NCBI GenBank assembly: GCA_032717465.1
Contig: CM064748.1
Coordinates: 9,267,621-9,331,620, forward strand
From: Coenobita brevimanus
Taxonomy: Eukaryota; Arthropoda; Malacostraca; Decapoda; Coenobitidae
Reading direction: 5' to 3'
Length of the DNA: 64,000 nt
Shown: in pieces, positions 57,241-64,000 of the stretch
Layout of the letters: every line of letters starts with the position of its first letter
Position numbering within the stretch: position 1 is the first letter of the stretch
The notes under the pieces: model-generated
The model's database searches: none
What the model saw: the letters and a program-made list of their open reading frames with translations, nothing else
What the model was told of the DNA's origin: nothing
Translations under genes and position numbers: made by a program

Positions 57241-57444
57241 CTGCATATGAACAAGTTATCCCTTGAATTTGTCGCTGTCACGGCCGTTTTCTCTAAGTGC
57301 CAAAACCCACCAATCACCCATCGTACAAGCATTGCATCAACCGCCATACAACCGCTGAGGCCTGAAATCAAATTTAAATGGATCCGGTTGGTACTTGCAC
57401 GACCGCTAGTGCATTATATAGAAGAGGTGGTCGACAAGGTGGCT
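57241..57444 (+). promoter_or_regulatory. X4 promoter, occupied by LINE P
   Basis: GTACTTGCACGACCG (57391-57405), TATATA (57415-57420) and TCGACAAGGTGGCT (57431-57444). LINE P begins at 57445, 30 bp from the first TATA base. The X 5' UTR that should follow (GACACTCGCC) is absent. An H4 5' UTR is found at the far end of P. Confidence 0.85.
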
Positions 57445-57640
57445 CCTCTCTGCTGCCTGCCTCCACACCGACAACATCTCCTGTTCCTTACTACTACAAC
57501 AAGGGTAACAGCTGTCCGGTTCGCCGTTGATCGAGCTGCTCTGCCCTTTTGTATCACGCCAGTGCTTGAGGTGTTGCTGTTGTTGTTGCTTGCCGCCATT
57601 TTTCAGACCACGCCTTGGTCTTCAGCCACAGTAGTGTATC

Positions 57641-57999
57641 GGGGTACACGCACTTGTGTGTACTCGCCCTGCTGTGGTTCTTTTTGCCTTCTCCTATATT
57701 TCCTTTCTGGCCCTAGAGACCCCTGTTTAGAGTGGTACGAAGCCGAACTCCGCGGATTCCAGGTGCAGGCCTGGTTCACAAGGAGGCCCCTTAGAGGGGT
57801 GGTTATAGGAAGCCGCAGGGCGGGCCAAAAACTCGATAGGGTTAGGGTTAGGAAAGTCCTTCGGGGCAATAGTAGGGCTGTCTCGTCCTCTGCTAGCAGG
57901 GGGACAGTAACCGCTATTGTAGGTAGGCTCCTTCCTGCGTTCTGGGTGATTGTACGAGTGCTTGTGAGTGTGCCTGTGTGTGTGTATCGGCCGCCAGCT
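57641..57999 (+). other. Conserved structured 5' UTR of LINE P
   Basis: Hairpin at 57641-57669 (GTACACGC pairing with GTGTGTAC), CCCCTTAGAGGGG at 57787-57799 and CTGCTAGCAG at 57890-57899. In N and Q the last is CCGCTAGCGG, a compensatory change on both arms. Confidence 0.7.
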
Positions 58000-60041
58000 A
58001 TGACAGGCCATACGGCGCCCTCGCCAAAGGGGCCGTTGAAGACTCCACCGGCTTCCCGTGACCCCAGGCTTGCTTCAAAGATACCAGTTCCGTCCACTAA
58101 TCCTGGCAAGTCGTCTCTGCAGATGTCTGGGAAGCGATCTCAACATGGGTCTGGGAGCAGCGCGGCTTCTGGATCGGGTGGCCCGCCTCCAGCCAATACC
58201 GTGAGAGTTGGCCATGCCGGTGGATCTTCTGCTTCGGGTACTCCCCCTCCTGCCTCTGCACCTCGGCGCAAGGTGCTCCGTAGCAGCGCGGATGAGATGG
58301 AGGGCATCCAGCCTACAAATCCACTATCTTGTGCCCCTTCTCAGTCGCGTCCTGCCTTGCCTCCTACGTCTGCGGCTGGATCTGGGGGTGTGCCTGAGTC
58401 TGTTAGGGATGCGGACGATGATTTTGTCCTGGTGGAGAGTGGTGGCCGCCGTCAGCGGCGGGCTCATGCTGGGGGGGATTTTTCTGCGCCTGCTCCGGCT
58501 CGGTTCACACCGCCTGCACGTCCATTGGTATCGGTGAAGGCACCGCCCCTGCCTCGCTCTATCTTCCCAGCCTTCAGGGTGCCCCAACAGGAGGGTTTCG
58601 CCACGTCTTACGACGCTGTGGCAGCCCTGGAGCGTCGCTTCCCGGATCTGACGGTGGTGAATCGCTTTGGGAGGGACGACTCTTGCGTCCTCATCCCACA
58701 GACAGAGACGGCTCACCGCCAGCTGAAGCTTGTGGCGGAGGACGAGGCGGCGGAAGTCCGATTAGTGGAACTATCGCCAGGCAGGCAAACTACAAGGGCT
58801 GTGGTGATGGGGTACCCGCGCCGCATGCTGCTCGAGATCCTCAAGCGGCACGATCTCGTGGATGAAGCGGAGCGGTGTCAACACCAGAGGACACGCGAGG
58901 AGACAATTCAGGTGTGGGTGACCCTGCGGGGCCCCCTCGTCCCCTCTCTCGACCTCGGCAACTGGGGGACCTACTGGCTCTGTCCCTACACCCCGGAACC
59001 ATTGAGATGCTACAGGTGTCAGCACTACGGACACCACATATCATCATGCAACAGGCCGATAGTCTGCGGGATGTGCAGCGGGGCGCACGATACCACGCAG
59101 TGCCTCAAGAAATTCAAGGCAAAGGAAATGGTACGATCCCGGTGCCCCAACTGTCAAGGTGCTCACCATGCATGGCACCCAGCCTGTCCTGCCCGAGTGA
59201 GCAGGTGGAGCAGGGACGGGAGTCCCAGGTCTCTTGGGTGCAGGAGCAGCAAGCGTCCTCGGCCACGCCGGCTCCTCCAGGAACCTTTGTTTGGGGCCAA
59301 CAACGCCATGCTCCGACAAACGCCGCCTCACCTGTGGTAACCAACGAGGACTTCCCACCACTGCCAGGTGCGGCAGTCGCCGTCTCGACGGTGGCGGAGG
59401 TGCACGCCCCCCCGCCGACGGGTCAACCCAAACCACAGAGGGTTCCTCGTCACAGGCCTCCTGCTCCTCCTGTGCCCTCCCCTCAACCTCAGTCACAGGT
59501 GAAAGGATCAACCGACCCTGGGTTTGTCCTCCAAGCCATGGGGGAAATGATGATCGGCATCGTAGGCCTCCTGGCAAATGCACTTCCCCTCACCTGCCCC
59601 AAGGAGGAGCTGCTGGGTGCGGCGCAGGCGCTGGTCTCGGGTACTAGCCAAGGTCGGTGGTGGGGTGGCGCTGGCCCAGTAACCCCGGGACTCACCCGTG
59701 TTGAGGCAGCCCCAGGAAGAGCCACAGGTGACACAGGTGCCCGCCGAGGCCCAGGGGAGCCAGTCAACCCCGACTCCCGAGGAGATGCGGGGCAGGGCCA
59801 GAGACAGGGGCCGTGGCCCTCATGTGAGGAGGGCGTTGGAGGGAGAGCGGAACAGTCCGAGACCGCGTTCCCCCGTGGTCTCGCGGGCGTCCCTCGGGTC
59901 GTCCCGTGTGTCGCGGGAGGAGGCGGGGACGCGACTCCGCCTCTCCCCAGACAGAGCATCCCCGACCCCATCAGTCTTGCAGTGGAACTGCGTCGGCGCG
60001 ATGAGCAAGCTCCCACTCCTCCAGGAGATTGCTGCTCATGA
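58000..60041 (+). pseudogene. LINE P ORF1, one frameshift
   Basis: The ATG at 58000 starts a Ser/Pro/Gly-rich region. The conserved FPAFRVPQQEGFATSY segment, DDSCVLIPQTETAHRQLK, VMGYPRRMLLEILKRH and three zinc knuckles (CYRCQHYGHHISSC, CGMCSGAHDTTQC, CPNCQGAHHAWHPAC) follow. Comparison with M shows one base missing near 59195. In the original phase the frame stops at 59340. In the shifted phase it continues (VEQGRESQVSWVQEQQ) to 60041, overlapping ORF2. A sequencing error in GG is an alternative to a real mutation. Confidence 0.87.
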
Positions 60042-63000
60042 CCGGCCGCATGTGTTTATGCTGCAGGAGACTCTGCTGGGGGAGAGGTCCCCTTTCCGGC
60101 TGCAGGGATACACCACTCATCTCCTCCCCCATGTGCGGGGTGAGACTAGGGGTTGTGCCATCCTTGTCCAGGACCACATCGCTTCCACAGTTTGTGAGCC
60201 TGCTCCATTCTGTGGAACTGATGTTGAGGTTCATGGTGTGCGTCTTCAACTTGCTGAGTCGTCCCTTACAGTGTACAACATCTACCGTGGTGCCAGTGCA
60301 GCCCTGGAGTTGGGGGACTTGTTCTCCCAGGCTACCAGGGAGCCTGTGCTTATAGGGGGCGACTTCAACGCGCACCATGACCTCCTGCAGTCCCCGCAGA
60401 GGTCTAATGAGGCAGGACGGCACATTGCACTGGTGTTAGAGGAGGTGGCTGGTGTGTCCTTGCTGACGGACCCATCAGGACCCACTCATGTTAGGGGGGG
60501 GCGTCTGGACCTGACGTTCGTGTCGGATCCGCTTATGGGTTCGGCATGTTGGTCCATACACCCCACCCTCATGAGTGACCACTATGCTATTGTGGTGGAG
60601 TTGGGGTTGGCTTGCCTCCCTCCCCCAGAGCCGCCACATAGGTGGGATGTGGAGAGGGCGGACTGGGTGGCTTTTGAGCGTGCCCTCGTCCGTCTTTTCT
60701 CCTCGTCCCACCACCCCTCAGACTTGGAGAGTTTTGCGGATCTGGTGGCCAGCATCTTTGGGCAGGCCGCTTCGGAGGCAATTCCCCAGAAGCGGCAGTC
60801 TGCAAGGGTTTACCGAGACGGATGGTTTTACTGCGACCGGGTCAGGGAGCTGAATAGGCGGCTGAATGCAGCGCGCCGCGATTACCGACGGCGTCGCGGC
60901 TCACCTCTGCGCAGGCGCTTAGAGGTTGTGTCGCGACACGTGCTGGTTGAAAAGCGTCGCATTCGGGAGGAGGCTTTGGTTCGGTGGTGCTGGACTCTGG
61001 GCGCTCACACCACTCTCCGAGAGATGTGGAGGAGGCTGCGGTCCTTCACCAACCCTCGCCCCTCTCGTCCGCCTTCACACCCTGACCCGGTCTCAGAGGC
61101 TGACCGATTGGCTAAGCACTTTGCGGATCGCTCTGCTTCCCACAATCTCCCACGGTCCGTCGGGGCCACTCTGGAGGGGTTGTCGGACTCTCGTGCTGCG
61201 GCCGTCCGGGAGGCTTGCTCCCAATCTGATGTGGCTGAATGCCCCATCACGGTGGGCGAGCTCCTGGCGGCTCTGCGGCGCAGGGCCGACACTGCTCCGG
61301 GCCTCGATGGCCTTACGTATTCCATCCTTGCGCATGCGGGGGATTGTGGTAAGGCGTGGTTGCTGGATCTGCTCAATCTCTCCTGGTCTGAGGGGCGTTT
61401 GCCGCGGTCATGGAAGACGGCTGTTATCCACCCCATCCCGAAGCCAAACGACCCAGGTGCCATGCGCCCCATCTCCCTCCTCAGTTGTATTGGCAAGACA
61501 GCTGAGAGGGTGGTGCAAGCGCGGCTGTCGTGGCGTCTGGGGCCATTACACCCGAGGATTTTTGCATATCACCGGAAACGTAATGCTGCACAATGTCTGG
61601 CATCATTCCTCGGGGAGCTTCGGGGTGGAGTGGGAATGGCTGTCTTTCTTGATCTCGAGAAGGCGTTCGAGCTGGCTAATCCGTTAGTCATCTTGAGCGC
61701 CCTTGTGGCTCGAGGGATCAGAGGCAGGCTGCTATTGTGGGTCCAGGATCTCTTCCTTGACAGGGCTGCCAGCGTCCGCTTTCAAGGTAGTTTTTCCCCG
61801 GCATACTCCCATCCAAATGGCATGCCGCAGGGCAGTGTGCTGAGCCCTATCCTTTTCAACATTCTCGTTGAAGGGTTGTTGGATGTGGAGTATGGCCGGG
61901 GGGTCACGCTCCTTGCTTATGTGGATGACCTGGTTCTAGTCTTTTCAAGGAGAGACTGCTACACACAGGCCAATGAGGCCCTCTCGCGGCTCTATCGACG
62001 GTCGGCGGAGCTGGGGCTGAAGGTAAATATGGCGAAGACCTGCTATATGCCTTTTGTCCTCAGCCCGCCGGCCTTCCCAATGCTGTTGGGAGGACACCCT
62101 CTAGCCTGTGTGACGACCCACAAATACCTGGGGGTTTGGATGGACTCAGGGCTGAAATTCGCCTGTCATGTTAGATACCTGAGGGAGAGGGCTCGATCTC
62201 GGATGGCGGCTCTCCGCTTCCTTTCCCGGAAGAGCCTGGGGGCCTCTTTTGAGGTCCTCAGAACCTTCTATATTCATGCCATCCAGTCGGTCATCGACTT
62301 CAGTGCTATCTGCATGACAGGCTTGGCCCCTCAGATAGCCGCCTCGCTGGAAGTGGTTCAGAATGACGCAATGAGGATAATGCTTCATGCCCCCATGTGG
62401 ACACGTCTAGTCAATCTCCATCTGGAGTGCGGCCTCCCCTCGCTTCGGGGTAGGGTCGTGCTCCGCGCTGCTGCGGTCATCTTGCAGCTTGTGCAGCATA
62501 GGCCCCAGCTCCCGGTCTCGGCCCTGTTTAAGTGGCTTCTTTTGCGGCAGCCTGATCCTTGCCTGCGCAGGGACTGGGTCCATGGGTTGGTTGCCGCGCT
62601 GCATGAGCTGGGAGCGGCCACTGGTATTTGCGAGGAGCCTGACACGCCCTGTGTGGGCTACACTGAGCCACTGCCCTGGACGTCTCCGCCTATTCAAGTC
62701 GTCGTTCCGACTGCTGGCGGAGGGCGAAATGCTGTTGTTGCTCTCCTTCGGCGGGAGGCCTTGGTGCGGATAGAGGCTCTGTGGCGCCCAGCATCCGCAG
62801 ACTACTATACCGATGGCTCGGTCTCTGCCGACGGGGCTGCAGGGGCAGCCTTCATATGCGGGGCTGCGGTGGTATCGTGGCGCGTCACACAGGGTGTGTC
62901 TGTCTTTCAGACGGAGCTTGTGGCCATATTGGGGGCACTGCAGCATGCAAGCCAGCATGCCTCCACCCACGTGGTGGTACATTCTGACTCACTTTCAGCG

Positions 63001-63642
63001 ATTAAGGCTGTTCATTCCGGATCCCTGGGGGACAACCCCCTCCTCCTATCCTCAATTTATGTATGTGCGGCCAGAGTTGTCAGTGCCGGGGGGTCGGTGA
63101 CCCTCCACTGGGTACCAGGCCATGTAGGACTCGAAGGTAATGAGCATACGGATCAGGCGGCGCGGCTGGCGTGCTCGCTCCGGGAGGTGTCTTTTGTCCT
63201 CCCGAGCGGGACGCATCAGATCCTTCAGCCGCTCAGGTCCACTGTCATGCGGTGGGCCCGGGAGGAGCATCAGGTTTGTGTGGCAGAAGGCTCTCGTTCT
63301 GCTACTTGGTACGCGGCGGCTACCCGTTGTGAGCCTCTGCCACCACTGCCTGATGTTCCCAATGCTGTCCTGGTCCACATTCGTCGGTTGCGCCTGGGCT
63401 TCCTGTGCTACAGGCAGACAGCTCTAGCCCGGCCGGACCCGTGCGACTTTTGTCTGGAGTTGGAGGAGGAGCCTCTCCTACATTATGTCCTGCGGTGTCC
63501 GGTGACGCATGCCTTCCGATCCTGCTTGGCCCGCACTTTTGTTTGGTCCGGGGAGAACCTGCGGGACGCCCCCGTTGTGATTGCGGGGGTCCCTCTCCCC
63601 ACTTTGATACGGGTGGTAATCCGATATCCGCCTCCTCGTTAG
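59785..63642 (+). CDS. LINE P ORF2: endonuclease, reverse transcriptase, RNase H (intact)
   Basis: About 1285 residues with no stop; the start ATG 59785 is my choice, 85 codons inside the open frame and overlapping ORF1. The APE endonuclease (LQWNCVGAM near residue 64, QETLLGE, GGDFNAHH, LDLTFVS, SDHYAIV) nicks the target. The RT has VIHPIPKPND, FLDLEKAFE, PQGSVLSPILFN and the catalytic AYVDDLVLVF near residue 712, with Val where M, Q and S have Ala (YADD). RNase H near residue 1005 has YYTDGSVSADG, TELVAILGAL, VHSDSLSAI and WVPGHVGLEGNEHTDQ. The end is CDFCLELEEE and LRCPVTH. All catalytic residues seem present. Confidence 0.93.
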   Translation: MRGRARDRGRGPHVRRALEGERNSPRPRSPVVSRASLGSSRVSREEAGTRLRLSPDRASPTPSVLQWNCVGAMSKLPLLQEIAAHDRPHVFMLQETLLGERSPFRLQGYTTHLLPHVRGETRGCAILVQDHIASTVCEPAPFCGTDVEVHGVRLQLAESSLTVYNIYRGASAALELGDLFSQATREPVLIGGDFNAHHDLLQSPQRSNEAGRHIALVLEEVAGVSLLTDPSGPTHVRGGRLDLTFVSDPLMGSACWSIHPTLMSDHYAIVVELGLACLPPPEPPHRWDVERADWVAFERALVRLFSSSHHPSDLESFADLVASIFGQAASEAIPQKRQSARVYRDGWFYCDRVRELNRRLNAARRDYRRRRGSPLRRRLEVVSRHVLVEKRRIREEALVRWCWTLGAHTTLREMWRRLRSFTNPRPSRPPSHPDPVSEADRLAKHFADRSASHNLPRSVGATLEGLSDSRAAAVREACSQSDVAECPITVGELLAALRRRADTAPGLDGLTYSILAHAGDCGKAWLLDLLNLSWSEGRLPRSWKTAVIHPIPKPNDPGAMRPISLLSCIGKTAERVVQARLSWRLGPLHPRIFAYHRKRNAAQCLASFLGELRGGVGMAVFLDLEKAFELANPLVILSALVARGIRGRLLLWVQDLFLDRAASVRFQGSFSPAYSHPNGMPQGSVLSPILFNILVEGLLDVEYGRGVTLLAYVDDLVLVFSRRDCYTQANEALSRLYRRSAELGLKVNMAKTCYMPFVLSPPAFPMLLGGHPLACVTTHKYLGVWMDSGLKFACHVRYLRERARSRMAALRFLSRKSLGASFEVLRTFYIHAIQSVIDFSAICMTGLAPQIAASLEVVQNDAMRIMLHAPMWTRLVNLHLECGLPSLRGRVVLRAAAVILQLVQHRPQLPVSALFKWLLLRQPDPCLRRDWVHGLVAALHELGAATGICEEPDTPCVGYTEPLPWTSPPIQVVVPTAGGGRNAVVALLRREALVRIEALWRPASADYYTDGSVSADGAAGAAFICGAAVVSWRVTQGVSVFQTELVAILGALQHASQHASTHVVVHSDSLSAIKAVHSGSLGDNPLLLSSIYVCAARVVSAGGSVTLHWVPGHVGLEGNEHTDQAARLACSLREVSFVLPSGTHQILQPLRSTVMRWAREEHQVCVAEGSRSATWYAAATRCEPLPPLPDVPNAVLVHIRRLRLGFLCYRQTALARPDPCDFCLELEEEPLLHYVLRCPVTHAFRSCLARTFVWSGENLRDAPVVIAGVPLPTLIRVVIRYPPPR

Positions 63643-63733
63643 TCTGTCTATGCCATTTTGGCATGACCCCTAACGGGCTCCAGTTTGCCCATGCCTCGGC
63701 CTCTGGGCCGGGGCGAATATCCCACCACCACCA
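63643..63733 (+). other. LINE P 3' UTR
   Basis: Short 3' UTR with CCTAACGGGCTCCAGTTTGCCC and GGGCGAATATCCCACCACCACC-type end. M ends with GGGCTC...GTTTGCCCATGCCTC and GAATATCCCACCACC, so the terminal structure is conserved in this subfamily. Confidence 0.75.
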
Positions 63734-63745
63734 GCGGGGTCGTCA

Positions 63746-63906
63746 CACACACCACAAAGCCAGTCAGGAGACAGGACGTGTGTGCTGGGCAATCCCCAGG
63801 TCCTGTCCTCCCCACTTACTGTTACTTTTAACCAGCCCATACCCCACCGAACGGGCTAATGTATGGCCCGGCCTGCACTATAGGTGCAGGGAAACTTTGA
63901 ATGAAC
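63746..63906 (+). mobile_element. SINE copy 3, in the 5' UTR of the third H4
   Basis: A 161 bp insert between GCGGGGTCGTCA at 63734-63745 and 63907-63918. It differs from copy 2 at only a few bases, including GAATGAACG for GAACGAACG at the tail. LINE P lies directly upstream of the left duplication. Confidence 0.92.
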
Positions 63907-63986
63907 GCGGGGTCGTCATCATTGTTGGTGCTGGGAGCGGAGCGGACACTCACTACTACTGGGTCTGAGCAGCAGCTGTAGACACT

Positions 63987-64000
63987 ATGACTGGTCGAAG
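63987..64000 (+). CDS. Histone H4, copy C (first codons only)
   Basis: ATGACTGGTCGAAG matches the first 12 bases of the other H4 genes. The fifth codon begins AG where both other copies have GGC (Gly), so residue 4 of the mature protein is not Gly. The window ends here. Confidence 0.75.

Larger units (their letters stand above)
57445..63733 (+). mobile_element. LINE P, full length with intact ORF2
   Basis: 6.3 kb with a 5' leader, conserved structured 5' UTR, ORF1 (one frameshift), an intact ORF2 and a short 3' UTR ending in (CCA)n. The 5' flank is the X promoter and the 3' flank is the H4 5' UTR (GCGGGGTCGTCA). The two flanks come from different genes, so this copy joins two array units. 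It is the least damaged LINE in the window. Confidence 0.92.

Noticed and set aside
57641..57760. HDV-like self-cleaving ribozyme at the start of the conserved LINE 5' UTR
   Set aside because: The covarying hairpin is clear, but I could not place all pairings and the catalytic strand of an HDV fold, so only the structure was reported.

Overview
The window is a degraded piece of an arthropod core-histone gene array, saturated with retrotransposons. The histone proteins are closest, from memory, to decapod crustacean forms: an H2A ending KKTEKK and an H2B beginning [18 protein letters not shown]. Dense CA/TG, GA, TA and GATA microsatellites, long AT-rich spacers and abundant LINE and LTR elements also suit a malacostracan genome. 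Decapod is my best guess, at moderate confidence. No bacterial features were seen.

Array layout. The ancestral unit can be reconstructed as H3(<-) H4(->) X(->) H2A(<-) H2B(->) spacer. X is a histone-type promoter with no recognisable coding gene; it may be a lost H1. From 1 to about 23,040 the array runs in reverse orientation: H2A, X, the 3' end of H3, spacer, truncated H2A, X, H4, H3 promoter. From about 29,640 to the end it runs forward: X, H2A, H2B, spacer, H3, H4, X, then H4 again. The flip lies inside LINE Q (23,044-29,638). LINE P (57,445-63,733) joins an X promoter directly to an H4 promoter. The full-length histone genes are H2A at 7,364 and 45,606, H4 at 22,359 and 56,197, H2B at 52,000 and H3 at 55,108. 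Every one carries substitutions at normally invariant positions, and H3 has lost its stop codon, so this stretch looks decayed.

Mobile elements. (i) A family of APE-RT-RNaseH LINEs with a zinc-knuckle ORF1, here called R, M/N, Q and P. (ii) A Jockey-like LINE, S. (iii) Three SINE copies of about 160 bp that share the 3' hairpins of LINEs Q and R. (iv) A 5'-truncated RTE-type LINE. (v) Two nearly identical copies of a gypsy-like LTR element with integrase before reverse transcriptase, both lacking the same 3' part of pol. (vi) A broken errantivirus-like LTR element with an env gene.

Main observation. All LINE 5' ends that can be placed (P, Q, S), and the SINEs, sit about 30 bp downstream of the TATA box of a histone-type promoter: H2B, H3, H4 and X directly, and H2A inferred from a 3' junction. 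Their target-site duplications lie about 16-31 bp from the first base of the TATA box, which is the expected transcription start site. Empty sites for several insertions survive in sister units. The simplest reading is that these elements target histone transcription start sites and use the host promoter as their own. The same insertions then appear to have served as breakpoints for inversion and deletion of the array.
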